DNA of 64,000 bases, from assembly GCF_029109325.1 (NCBI RefSeq), contig NZ_JAQKQJ010000018.1, positions 372,001-436,000 of the forward strand, given 5' to 3'. The DNA is from Nodosilinea sp. PGN35. GTDB taxonomy: Bacteria; Cyanobacteriota; Cyanobacteriia; Phormidesmidales; Phormidesmidaceae. Within the stretch, counting starts at the first letter, position 1, and every line of letters starts with the position of its first letter. Below, piece after piece: positions 32,253-41,308 of this stretch. Under the pieces are notes generated by a model, which worked only from the letters and a program-made list of their open reading frames with translations, was not told the origin of the DNA and ran no database searches. A program made the translations under genes and the position numbers.

Positions 32253-33780
32253 CGATTTCGTCAAAATCTGCGGGCTGCGTTTGCCGCCACAGGTCGATCC
32301 TGGCCTTTTTATCGATGAAATTCCCCTCTCGACTCCGACGGCCCTGGTCAGCCGCCAGGGTTCTCTGGCGGTTAATGATGGTCACATAGGCTGGATAGAC
32401 GCGGGTGGTTTCCTTATACATTTTTGGGTTGACCAGCCGCTGTGCTTCTTTCTTCTCCTCCGTGATGCTGAGGGTGCGGATCTCGGCAGTGCTGAGCTGT
32501 AGAAAGGCTTTGAGCCGGTCTTCGGCCTCTGCTGGGGTGCCTGCGTAGACGGCCAGGGGGTGGCCGTTGTCGAGCACTGCATGGGCGCGGAAGCGCCCCC
32601 ATAGGTAGCCATTGCGCCCTCCACAGGCAAACAGCAGCCGTTCCCAATCCAGCTTAGCCCTGGCCACGTCGGAGACGCTGACCGATACCTCTACCAGGCG
32701 TTGGTTACCCATGCGGGCGTAGGGGGGCGTTTTGAGGCTGTACAAAACAAATTTGAGCCGCAAACCATCCAGCGGGCGGGGCCTAACGTAGTCGTTCAGT
32801 GGTTGGCCCACGATTTGGCCCACGTCGCGGCTTTCAATCATCTGGTGGGTGGTCAGCACCGTGGTGAGCTGCCCCCTGACTTCGCTCTCGGGGCCTGCCA
32901 GCACAAAGGTCTCGGCGTCGTTCTCGCGGTTGGGCGTCACCTCCACCACTCGTTGGGCCTCCTGGGCCAGGCTCTGAGCTAGCTTCTGCTGGGCGTAGTA
33001 GCCCTCGATTGAGTTGGCCACCACGTAGCCCGCCTCTATGCAGGCGTCTATGGCCTCTTCGATCAATTCCTCCGTAAAGTTCTGCCAGAACATACTGGGG
33101 ATCTTTTCCACCTGCTCCTCGACGGCGATCGCAAAACTCCAGCTGGGGGCGTTGGCCTCGCCCCAGGTCTCGCGCACTTTGTCGGCCCGCCCCCCAAACA
33201 GCAGTCGGCCCATGGGGTTTTTGGGGTCTTTGAGCCATCGCCTGGCCCCTTTGTACATCCACCCGGCGGTCTGCCGGGCCAGGTTCCGCAGGCTGAGTTT
33301 GAGCACGTAGGCCATCTCAAAGGTCAGCTCTTCAAAGGCTTCCTCGCCCACCTCCTTCAGCACATAAGTGGCCAGGCGCTCATCAAAGGCAAACAGCGAG
33401 CTGGCGGGAACGATGCCGCACGCAAAGAAGCCGATCGCATTGCCTGCGGTGCCCCCCAAAATGCCGCCGTAGGCTGTCCAGCGGTTTTTGGCCTGCATGT
33501 CGATCCTGTCGTCGGGAATGTTCCAGTCGAAGTAATACAGCTCGATCGCCGCGTTGGTAAACAGGCCCCAGAGGTTGCTGAGGCTAAAAACGAGGGTGGG
33601 AATTTGGGCCAGGGCCGCGCCGATCAGAAAGCCTTTCAGGTTGCCCCATGTGAGGTAGTTAACCAGCTGCTTCCCGGCCTGGGCTACTTTTTCGAGCAGG
33701 TTTTTGGCCCCTGTGCGCGCGCCCACCTGGAGCCGGGTGGCGCGGCTGTAGAGGTCGCCTGGAGTGAGTGAGAAACCCAT
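32200..33780 (-). CDS. Large membrane-associated protein of the element, 526 aa
   Basis: N-terminal amphipathic stretch, then three hydrophobic segments within residues 45-140 (F-L-I-G-A-A-L-A-Q-I-P-T-L-V-F; Y-G-G-I-L-G-G-T-A-G-N-A-I-G-F-F; A-C-G-I-V-P), then a long helical middle (E-E-L-I-E-E-A-I-D-A-C-I) and a soluble C-terminal domain of about 230 aa ending in basic helices. It starts on the last base of the 908-aa gene. No family recognised; it could be a membrane-insertion or DNA-delivery protein. Confidence 0.6.
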   Translation of the reverse strand: MGFSLTPGDLYSRATRLQVGARTGAKNLLEKVAQAGKQLVNYLTWGNLKGFLIGAALAQIPTLVFSLSNLWGLFTNAAIELYYFDWNIPDDRIDMQAKNRWTAYGGILGGTAGNAIGFFACGIVPASSLFAFDERLATYVLKEVGEEAFEELTFEMAYVLKLSLRNLARQTAGWMYKGARRWLKDPKNPMGRLLFGGRADKVRETWGEANAPSWSFAIAVEEQVEKIPSMFWQNFTEELIEEAIDACIEAGYVVANSIEGYYAQQKLAQSLAQEAQRVVEVTPNRENDAETFVLAGPESEVRGQLTTVLTTHQMIESRDVGQIVGQPLNDYVRPRPLDGLRLKFVLYSLKTPPYARMGNQRLVEVSVSVSDVARAKLDWERLLFACGGRNGYLWGRFRAHAVLDNGHPLAVYAGTPAEAEDRLKAFLQLSTAEIRTLSITEEKKEAQRLVNPKMYKETTRVYPAYVTIINRQRTLAADQGRRSREGNFIDKKARIDLWRQTQPADFDEIVRELLRRADVGGTFSPL

Positions 33781-36506
33781 TACTTTTTGTCATCCTCTCG
33801 GCTGCGGTCTTTGATTTGCGGCCCTTCTGCGGGGTTGCGTCCGTAGGGGGTTTTGTCGCCGGTTACCTTTCCAAACCCTTCTTCCACGGCTTTTAGGTAG
33901 GCTTCCCAGTCGCTATCGTCGCCAGTTGCGGCGGCGGCCTCGTCCATAAACGCAGCACCGCCCTTGATGTTGCGCTGGATCTGTTTCTTCAGGTCGCCTT
34001 TGGGGTCGAGCCGTCGCCAGTACACGGCGCGAATGATGGCGGCGGCATGGAGCAGCTCGGCAAAGATGGCTTTGATGTCGGTGGTGTCGGTGTTCTCAAA
34101 GCCTCGGATTTTGGCGGTGCTCTCGCTGAGTAGCCCCTCGGTGAGGTCTTTGCCGGGGGTGTAGGTCAGCGGCATGTCTACGGCGTTGGCGCGGCTCTCG
34201 TAGCCCAAGAAATCGGCGTTCGCCTTGGCAGTCAGGTGGGCCAGGTGGGCCTGTTGGGTCGCGCTACCGGCCTGCACCATGGCCCGGCTGCTGGTGTTGA
34301 GGATTTGGGCGGCGGTGACTTGCTGCGAGACCAGCATGCCCACCATTTCGGCCACGGCCTCGGCTACGTTTGGCATGCCCACGGTGGTTGTACCTGCGGG
34401 GGTGGGGACGGGGATGCCGACGGGCCATTTGCCGAGCACGCCATCGAGCTGCTGCACCTGCCAGAGGTGCAGCTCGGCCAGGGAGCCGATCTGGATTTGG
34501 CCCGGCCTATCTTTAGCGATTTGATCGACCACCGAGGCCGGTAGTCCGTCTACACCGATGCCCTTTTTGATTTGCTCCAGGCGTTTGAGAATTTCTTGGT
34601 CTGTGGGGGGGATGCAGCAGCTGCCAGAGAGTGTTGGGGCTTGTTCAACCGCTGAAGGAATCAGATCAACGTTAGGGTTCTCATTGGGTGGTGTGCCAAC
34701 TTGAGGTCCGCTGGGGGTCGTGACAGGCTGTTGCCCACCAGCGGGGATTGCTACAGGCGTTGGGACTAAGCCCGGGCTGCTGCTGCGGTTTAGCGGAGAG
34801 AGGAAAGGAGATCCGCCTCGGAGAATGCCTGTCCTCTCTGCTAGGCCGATGCCTGCCCCTATCCCAATAACAATAGGAATGATGGTGGGGCGGAGGCGGG
34901 AGGGTGTCTCGGTAGGGTTCGGCAGGTTGGACGGAGTTTCGCTCGGGGCCTCAAGGTCGGTAGGGGTTGGGGTGGTGTCTGGCGTGGGTGCCGGATCTTG
35001 CGTTGGCGTTGGCGTTGGCGCAAAGTTGGGAACCTGATCCGGAGGGGCTATGGGCGTGGTATCAGGAGTCACCTGAGGGGCAATGCCGGGCCACGGGTTA
35101 TCTCCCTGAGTGGGCTGAGGCAGCGGCGGTGAGAGGGTGCGGGGTGCGGCTCCTGGAGAAGATTGCCTTGCTGGGTTAGGCTCTCGTACCGGGTCTATGC
35201 CGCCTGGGGGATTGCCGCCTGTGTCGGGTTGACCATCTACCCTGACCACCGCCACTATTCGTACGTTTCGATAGTCCCCCTGTGCTGCACTCGACGAATG
35301 CAGCCTCTCCCTGCCGTTGCCAGAAACGATGTCAATCCAAGACTCCCCCCCCAACGACTGGGTGAGCAATCCACTAATAGGCCCTATCCGGCTGACAATG
35401 CGGTCAAAATCCAGAACTATGGTTTGTCCCGTTGTGCTGATGGTGTCATACCGGTAGGCGACACTGTACAAAATCCCTGGGGACTGGCCACCAGCAAATG
35501 GAGGCGGAGTCCCAGGGCTTACGATCGCCCCCGCGTCTACTGCATTCGGGTCAAACTCGTTGGGGTACCCAGGGCCGCCAAAGAAGTCAGGAATCAGGTT
35601 ATCGATTAAGCGGCCTAAACGACCGCCTAGAGAAGAGCCCACCCCCCCGCCGATTCCAGCACCTATGCCGATTCCAACATAGCCTCCCACCGCCGCGCCG
35701 CTAACCGTGCCAACAATCGGCGCGGGGATAGTGCCAACAGCGCCGCCAGCCGCGCCGCCTAATGCACCGCCAACGGCACCGCCGCCGAATCCGCCCGCTA
35801 GACCGCCCAAACCAGCGCCTGCGCCCTCCCAAAAGCCAGCCCCACCCATCCAGGTTGCCGCCGCCGCGCCGCCGCCATAGAGTAGGCCGCCCTGAGCCGC
35901 ATTGGTTAGGGTTTGTGGGTTGGCCATCAGGGGTTGCCCTGGTGGCTTGGCATTGCGATTTATCGGCTGCCTCAAGGCTTCGCCCGGCGGAGCAACGGAT
36001 CGAGGTGGTGATGCTAGAACCTGAGTTGGGGCAGACGATCTCAGCGGGGCGAGAGCTCCGCCACTGGGAGCAGCGGCGAATGTCCCACGGCCAGTGGGGA
36101 GCATATCCACCGTGACGCCCCTGGGCAAGGGGGTATCCCATGCCGACCCAGCATTAGCTAGTTGCTGCTGATAAGACGCGGCGTAGCGGGCCCTGGCTTG
36201 CGCGTCGAGCTGGCTATGTTCGGCAAAAAATTGCTGCCTAGAGACAGGTTGATTGGTTGTGGGAGATTTGTAGAGTGCAGCATTCCGCGCCTCTAGCTGC
36301 TGCACTGCGCTTTCAGGGCTGTAGCTTCTAGCAGCAGCGGACTGTTGTGCGTGCAATGCCGATTGGCGGATGAGATAGCTGTCTTTAGTCAGAATGGTGC
36401 CATCGCCCATGCGGACGTAGCCTTCGCCCTGGTAGCGAAAGTATTCAGGCTGGGCTGCCGGTGACTGAATCGGCGAACTCCAGTTAACAGGCTCTCCCAG
36501 GCTCAT
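33780..36506 (-). CDS. 908-aa glycine-zipper protein
   Basis: The largest gene of the element. N-terminal 200 aa are Ala/Gln/Ser-rich with Y-R-Y-type repeats; residues about 210-300 are a long Gly/Ala glycine-zipper (G-G-A-V-G-G-A-L-G-G-A-A-G-G) that could insert in membranes; residues 420-560 are proline-rich low-complexity (T-P-T-P-T and P-P-G-G), followed by a helical C-terminal region of about 280 aa with Q-Q-V-T-A-A-Q-I-L. Such glycine zippers occur in pore, channel and phage penetration proteins. Function not recognised. It starts 13 bases after the preceding gene. Confidence 0.65.
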   Translation of the reverse strand: MSLGEPVNWSSPIQSPAAQPEYFRYQGEGYVRMGDGTILTKDSYLIRQSALHAQQSAAARSYSPESAVQQLEARNAALYKSPTTNQPVSRQQFFAEHSQLDAQARARYAASYQQQLANAGSAWDTPLPRGVTVDMLPTGRGTFAAAPSGGALAPLRSSAPTQVLASPPRSVAPPGEALRQPINRNAKPPGQPLMANPQTLTNAAQGGLLYGGGAAAATWMGGAGFWEGAGAGLGGLAGGFGGGAVGGALGGAAGGAVGTIPAPIVGTVSGAAVGGYVGIGIGAGIGGGVGSSLGGRLGRLIDNLIPDFFGGPGYPNEFDPNAVDAGAIVSPGTPPPFAGGQSPGILYSVAYRYDTISTTGQTIVLDFDRIVSRIGPISGLLTQSLGGESWIDIVSGNGRERLHSSSAAQGDYRNVRIVAVVRVDGQPDTGGNPPGGIDPVREPNPARQSSPGAAPRTLSPPLPQPTQGDNPWPGIAPQVTPDTTPIAPPDQVPNFAPTPTPTQDPAPTPDTTPTPTDLEAPSETPSNLPNPTETPSRLRPTIIPIVIGIGAGIGLAERTGILRGGSPFLSPLNRSSSPGLVPTPVAIPAGGQQPVTTPSGPQVGTPPNENPNVDLIPSAVEQAPTLSGSCCIPPTDQEILKRLEQIKKGIGVDGLPASVVDQIAKDRPGQIQIGSLAELHLWQVQQLDGVLGKWPVGIPVPTPAGTTTVGMPNVAEAVAEMVGMLVSQQVTAAQILNTSSRAMVQAGSATQQAHLAHLTAKANADFLGYESRANAVDMPLTYTPGKDLTEGLLSESTAKIRGFENTDTTDIKAIFAELLHAAAIIRAVYWRRLDPKGDLKKQIQRNIKGGAAFMDEAAAATGDDSDWEAYLKAVEEGFGKVTGDKTPYGRNPAEGPQIKDRSREDDKK

Positions 36507-36518
36507 AACGACCTATTC

Positions 36519-36818
36519 CTACGGCAAGAATGCGGGAGGAATACCAGTGTTAGAAATCTCCTGGCCCTCTTGCCAATACTTAGTTGACTGCTCTCGCCAC
36601 GTATCTGAGAGAGGTAGTGAAGCCCTGAAAATAATGCGCTCAGATTTATCGGCGGCCAGGCCATCCTGGGCGGTGACAAAGGGCACGAGGGGAGCCGCTT
36701 CGGACTCCTGATACCGCGAGTTTTTGTGAAGCTGATACAAAATCCCAAGCGACCAAAGCGCCAATTTCTCTACGGTATTGACGCTGGCGGGGAGGTTGTC
36801 GGGCGCGAATGCAGTCAT
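36519..36818 (-). CDS. Hypothetical 99-aa protein, first of the late block
   Basis: The ATG at 36818 (M-T-A-F-A-P-D-N) is preferred to the TTG at 36851. It contains V-E-K-L-A-L-W-S-L-G-I-L-Y and F-V-T-A-Q-D-G-L-A-A-D-K. It is the promoter-proximal gene of the minus-strand block that runs to 26.9 kb. No family recognised. Confidence 0.55.
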   Translation of the reverse strand: MTAFAPDNLPASVNTVEKLALWSLGILYQLHKNSRYQESEAAPLVPFVTAQDGLAADKSERIIFRASLPLSDTWREQSTKYWQEGQEISNTGIPPAFLP

Positions 36819-37113
36819 AGGGTTTAACGATTTAGTAACGATTGAATCCAACGCAAGGCAAACGGCGAAATAACGCCGATAGAACCAGTAACAAGAAGGA
36901 ATTGCTTCCAGTTCTTAAATGGAAAGTACAAAGGGCGGCGTTCCTGATTGGGTTTCGGCATATAACACCACAGCTCTACTCCTCAAATCTACCACTCGAA
37001 TTCTGCCCTACTTAGGAGGGGACAAACGAGAGATAATAGGCCATATCTTAGGCAAGAATTGCCGACCATCATCTACAACCCCTGCCGCAAAAGGCTTTTA
37101 GCCCTTGATACTT
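36819..37113. other. Gap between late block and attR, no gene supported
   Basis: Holds the upstream region of the late minus-strand block. A 60-codon open frame on the plus strand (36919-37101) lacks any protein-like pattern or start context and is not called. Confidence 0.6.
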
Positions 37114-37161
37114 AGGTCTGCAAAACCTCGATTCGGCGGTTCGAATCCGCCTGTCGCCTTA
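37114..37161 (+). repeat. attR: 48-bp tRNA-Cys 3'-half repeat
   Basis: Exact match of 16796-16843. It carries only the tRNA 3' half, so this is the displaced end of the target gene and marks the right end of the 20.3-kb element. Confidence 0.93.
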
Positions 37162-37201
37162 ACGGTAGACCGCTCAATTCAGCCCCCAGAGCCCCTTTCA
37201 G

Positions 37202-37237
37202 ACGGCGAGTGCAGCACTTCGGTGCAGCGCTCGCCGT
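37202..37237 (+). terminator. Hairpin downstream of attR (probable original tRNA-Cys terminator)
   Basis: ACGGCGAG and CTCGCCGT form a stem, with further TGC/GCA pairing, followed by TTCCCGTTTT. It lies 40 bases after the tRNA remnant, where the tRNA terminator would have been before integration. Confidence 0.6.
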
Positions 37238-37374
37238 TCCCGTTTTGGGCATGTTTGGCCATGGTTGGACATGTTATTGGGGTAAAATTGGGGTAAAAAT
37301 CGTGGTACCTGGTGGCACTATAAGCTCACAAGTAGTACTTTTTGAGTGCATGTATTACCTAATGAGGTCAGATC

Positions 37375-38535
37375 ATGTACGCAAAAGGCAGAAGCAAGTC
37401 CAATAAAGGCACCGTTCAGATCAAGGAATCCCACGGGCGCTTGCAGCTCGTCTTCTCCCACCCCGTCATCACGGCGGATGGCGAACTTAAGACCAAGCGG
37501 TTCTATTTTTCGACCGGGGAGGAGGACACGCCCCTGGGGCAGAAGCGGGCCGCGGCGCTGGCAGCCACCATCCAGCGAGATATCGACTACGGCGAGTTTG
37601 ACACCAGCCTGGACAAGTACAGGCCTGCCGCCTCGCTATCGACGGTGACGCCCATTGCCCCACCAGTGCCGGAGCCACCACCGCAGCCGGGGCTAGCGGA
37701 GCTGTGGGAAAAGTACGCTCAGTTCAAGCAGCCCCAGGTTAGCCAGTCCACCTACGCGGTGGACTACCGCCGCTACCGCAACCACATCCACAAGCTGCCG
37801 ACGGATGATCTAAGGGATGCGATCGCCATTCGCGACTTCCTGCTGGCCAATGTCACCCCCAACACGGCCAAACGGGTTCTGACCAACATCAATGCCTGCT
37901 GTGACTGGGCCATCCGCAGCCAGCTAATCGACCACAACCCCTTTCGGGATATGGCTGGCGATGTCTATCTCTCCAAGGGCGATGTGGAGGAGATGGAAGC
38001 ACATCTACGAGCATTTCATCCTGTTCGAGCAAGCCATTACCATCAGCACCAGGGGACTAGCGCTTAAGAATGGGCTGAAGACCCAGCCGCAGCGGCGATT
38101 CCCAGTGAACCGGCAGCTGCGGGAGATCTGGAACGCGATGAGCCCGGAGGACTGCGACCCAGAGGCCCAATGGCCCGTGGTCCCTATATTCGCCAGTGGT
38201 TGTAGCCTTTGCTCCAAGCACACGGGCCAACGCAATACCTTCTTCCGTAGCAAGAAGGGGGCATGATCGACTTTGGTGATTTTCTGAACCATGCCTGGAA
38301 GGGGTACAAGAACCGCCACGGTAAACAGATTGATGGCCTCGTGACGCAGCTGGTGAAGCAGGGGGTTGTGAGCGAGTATCGTCGCCCGTACCAGTGTCGG
38401 CACACGTTTATTACCCTTTGCCTGGAGGCAGATATTGACGCCAAAGATGTCGCAAAGTGGGTGGGCAACAGCCCAGAGGTAGTCTACCGCCACTACGCCG
38501 GGAAGAAGCGCGACCTCCAGGTGCCGGAGCTTTGA
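37375..38535 (+). pseudogene. Second tyrosine integrase, decayed
   Basis: The first frame (37375-38067, 230 aa) has an N-terminal arm-type DNA-binding part (V-Q-I-K-E-S-H-G-R-L-Q-L-V-F; K-R-F-Y-F-S-T-G), then the core-binding SAM-like domain (L-W-E-K-Y-A-Q-F-K; N-T-A-K-R-V-L-T-N-I). The catalytic domain is scattered: a middle piece with L-K-N-G-L-K-T-Q-P-Q-R-R-F-P-V-N in another frame, then Y-Q-C-R-H-T-F-I-T-L and V-Y-R-H-Y-A-G with the Tyr in the first frame again (38263-38535). The segment with the first catalytic Arg is missing, so there is an internal deletion plus frameshifts. It abuts attR, as expected if an older island occupied the same tRNA. Confidence 0.85.
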
Positions 38536-38719
38536 CCCTTGGGTTAGTGCGGCTTCCTAACCGGTGGGAAAGCCATTCCACGTCAAACGCCTCCTGATCG
38601 TTGAGTCGGGGTGCAACTACCGCCCAAATTTAGACCACACTCAGTTTTCTCTGCCTCAGTTAAATATCTTTAGGATCCAAAATCTACAAGGCTAATGCAG
38701 GCCATAATCGTGACAGCAA

Positions 38720-39529
38720 ATGTCTTACCCAGGAAATGACGTGGCTGCTGTCTCCGAAAACCTGACGCTGCATCGCTACAAGCGCACCAACAAGGGCTAT
38801 ACCGAAGACTTGGGGGATGGGGTTGCGCTCACGATGATGCTCATACCTGCCGGGGAGTTTGTGATGGGTGCCCCAGACAACGAACCGGGGAGTCAAGATA
38901 ATGAGCGCCCTCAGCATTTGGTAAAACTGCCGCAGTTTTTTATGGGCCGCACTCCGGTGACCCAGGCTCAGTGGAGGGTGGTAGCAAGCTACGACCGGGT
39001 GAAGACTGCTCTTAAGCCATCCCCCTCCAGATTCAAGGGGGATGGCTTGCCGATGGAGCCTGTGAATTGGCAGCAAGCCACAGAGTTTTGCCAGCGACTC
39101 TCGGCCAAAACCCAAAAAAATTACCACCTGCCCAGCGAGGCCCAGTGGGAATATGCTTGTCGAGCGGAAACAACAACGGCTTACCACTTTGGTGAGCAGC
39201 TCACTAGGGAGGTGGCTAACTACAATCCCACGATCGGCCAAACCACCCTAGCAGGCAAATACCCAGCCAATCGCTGGGGTCTACAAGATATGCACGGCAA
39301 CATAGCTGAGTGGTGCTATGACAACTGGCACAGCAGCTACGAGGGTGCCCCCATCGAGGGCAGCGCTTGGCTGAGCAGGAATGAATATGATTCTCACGTT
39401 ATACGTGGTGGCTCTTGGCTCAGCAAGGCGAGAGACTGCCGTTCCGCTTACCGCGAGGCATGTGGGCCTAGCATCGTCGGCCTTAGTATCGGTTTTCGGG
39501 TGTGTTATTCGGCCCGCAGGACTCTTTAG
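38720..39529 (+). CDS. FGE/SUMF1-like domain protein
   Basis: A 269-aa protein made almost entirely of a formylglycine-generating-enzyme-like domain (C-type-lectin fold): M-M-L-I-P-A-G-E-F-V-M-G, V-T-Q-A-Q-W-R-V-V, L-P-S-E-A-Q-W-E-Y-A-C-R-A, D-M-H-G-N-I-A-E-W-C-Y-D and R-G-G-S-W near the end, with I-G-F-R-V at the C-terminus. True FGEs oxidise a sulfatase cysteine; bacterial FGE-like domains in conflict systems are more often binding or effector modules, and no sulfatase is nearby. It stands 331 bases upstream of the VMAP-type gene and is the first of four such domains here. Confidence 0.87.
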   Translation: MSYPGNDVAAVSENLTLHRYKRTNKGYTEDLGDGVALTMMLIPAGEFVMGAPDNEPGSQDNERPQHLVKLPQFFMGRTPVTQAQWRVVASYDRVKTALKPSPSRFKGDGLPMEPVNWQQATEFCQRLSAKTQKNYHLPSEAQWEYACRAETTTAYHFGEQLTREVANYNPTIGQTTLAGKYPANRWGLQDMHGNIAEWCYDNWHSSYEGAPIEGSAWLSRNEYDSHVIRGGSWLSKARDCRSAYREACGPSIVGLSIGFRVCYSARRTL

Positions 39530-39860
39530 CTGCCCACCGGTCAGTCCTTGCGCTTTACCTTCTTGCCCCTCCACTCTCAAAAATAAACAATGTGTGTCAT
39601 CGCCAGTGGTCTGTGGGTTAGGTTAAGCACGATTAGGTGAAACCCAACAGTCAAATCTTTGATGGGTTTACTAGCGCATTACCCAATATCGACCAGCTTA
39701 TGCTGGCAAATTTGACGCCTTCCCGGCGGAAATTATTTGGACTATGTGGAAACGTGGGGAATTTGGAGAAATTTTGGTGAAATAGAATTATAAGAGGGAT
39801 CAGATACTGCCTCTGTAGGTAGATCGCCTCCTCTATCAATTATCCTGAGCCTGCGAATCG
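39530..39860. other. 331-bp gap upstream of the VMAP gene
   Basis: No gene is supported. An AT-rich stretch GAATTATAAGAGG near 39785 could provide a -10 element for the ternary operon. Confidence 0.4.
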
Positions 39861-41291
39861 ATGCCGACGAGTGCAGACCTATCGCCCCAAGAACGCCTGG
39901 CGTTGATCACCGTTCTAAATGCGCTCCCTGACCCATCTTTTAAGATGCTGGTATTTGCCCTACAGCCCCCGGCTGGGGTGCTGCCGTCAGATTTAGCGGC
40001 TCAGGGCGATCGCGTTTTCACCCTACTGCAATGGGTCGAGGGCACCGGGCCAGGGCTGGGGCTGCTGCAAGAGATCCTTAGCCAGATTACCGGCAAACCA
40101 CTGGTAGAAAGGCCAACTAGGTTGGCAACAGCAGACTGGGCCGTGCTGTTTAGCCGCTTTTCGCCCTATGACTTTGCGGTCATGCAAGGGGCATTTCTGA
40201 AGGCATTTCAGGAGGTCTATGCCAAGGGGTTTTGGCAGGTGCGGCCCGACAACCCACCCCTCAATGAGCCGGGCCAGATTCAAAAGCTCATCACCACCTT
40301 CGACGATCCACTCCTGGCGGTACGGTTTGTGGAGCAGGTGGTGGCCGCGTTTAGGGGAGCTAAGGATGGGAAGCCGCGAGATTTAGCTGAGTTTGAGCGG
40401 TGGCGCGATCGCATTGCCCAGACCTTCAACGTCCCTCCCGCTGCACCTCCTGCCCCCAACACCGCCGCTCGCCACCCCTACTTGCTGGTGGCGCTTGAAG
40501 CCCACGGCAGCGACGTGAACCTCTATCCCGAACTGCGCGTGAGCGGGGTAGAGAAACCCCTTGGCTTTGGAGCCTGCCCTAAAACCTGCACCCTGGCTGA
40601 GGCCGCAGCCCAGATCTCTGGCTGGATTCACCAGGCGGAGGCGGCGCTAGAGGCGGAGGCCTGCGACGATGGCGAAGTTACCCTGGAGGTGTTTTTGCCC
40701 TGCCAGTACCTCGACGAGGATATTGCCGCCAACTGGCAGATGCAGGACAAGCGCGGTGGTGAGGTGACCCTGGGCAACTATCGACGGTTTCTAGTGCGCT
40801 CGTTGGAGCGGGTGCGCGATCGCAGCATTCAGCGAGCCCTGGCCCGCCGCTGGCAACTGCTCGACTCCTGCCAAGATATTCGGGCTCTCTGCCACCAGTT
40901 TCACCGTCAGGCCCAGTGCCCTAGCGAGAAAGGCTCCCTCCAGGCCATGCTGAAAGACTTGGATGCCCTGGGGCTTAAGTTTGTGGCCCAGTTGCCCACC
41001 GATGCGACCCGCCGCTTAGATCTGCTGTATGAGATTATTGATGCGGCGGTACCCATTGCCCTGTGGGCTTCAGCGCCTGCCAGCGACGATGCGGCTACCC
41101 TAGAGGCTGAGTTTGACGCGTTGCTAGGAGCCTGCCAGTGGACAAATTTTGCTGACCTGGCTAGGGGCTGGCGTTTGCACCGGCTGCGATCGCCCGCCGC
41201 TACCCCCATTAGGCTGCTCTGCGATCGGCCCGATCGACTGCCCCATCTGCCCGACCCCAACCGCGAAGAAGATCTGCTCGTAGCCCTGTAG
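39861..41291 (+). CDS. VMAP-type protein with N-terminal effector-associated domain
   Basis: A 476-aa protein. Residues 5-80 (L-S-P-Q-E-R-L-A-L-I; G-D-R-V-F-T-L-L-Q-W-V-E-G) resemble the small effector-associated (death-domain-like) modules of NTP-dependent conflict systems. A second helical module follows, and from about residue 208 (P-Y-L-L-V-A-L-E-A-H-G; E-V-F-L-P-C-Q-Y-L; R-F-L-V-R-S-L-E-R) the protein matches the vWA-MoxR-associated C-terminal (VMAP-C) type as described by Aravind and colleagues. Family recognition is from memory of these patterns. Directly followed by MoxR and vWA genes, completing the ternary set. Confidence 0.75.
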   Translation: MPTSADLSPQERLALITVLNALPDPSFKMLVFALQPPAGVLPSDLAAQGDRVFTLLQWVEGTGPGLGLLQEILSQITGKPLVERPTRLATADWAVLFSRFSPYDFAVMQGAFLKAFQEVYAKGFWQVRPDNPPLNEPGQIQKLITTFDDPLLAVRFVEQVVAAFRGAKDGKPRDLAEFERWRDRIAQTFNVPPAAPPAPNTAARHPYLLVALEAHGSDVNLYPELRVSGVEKPLGFGACPKTCTLAEAAAQISGWIHQAEAALEAEACDDGEVTLEVFLPCQYLDEDIAANWQMQDKRGGEVTLGNYRRFLVRSLERVRDRSIQRALARRWQLLDSCQDIRALCHQFHRQAQCPSEKGSLQAMLKDLDALGLKFVAQLPTDATRRLDLLYEIIDAAVPIALWASAPASDDAATLEAEFDALLGACQWTNFADLARGWRLHRLRSPAATPIRLLCDRPDRLPHLPDPNREEDLLVAL

Positions 41292-41308
41292 TTGTCCGTT
41301 TTGCCCCC

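Noticed and set aside
36919..37101. 60-codon plus-strand frame next to attR
   Set aside because: No motif, no ribosome-binding site, and lies in the likely promoter region of the late block.
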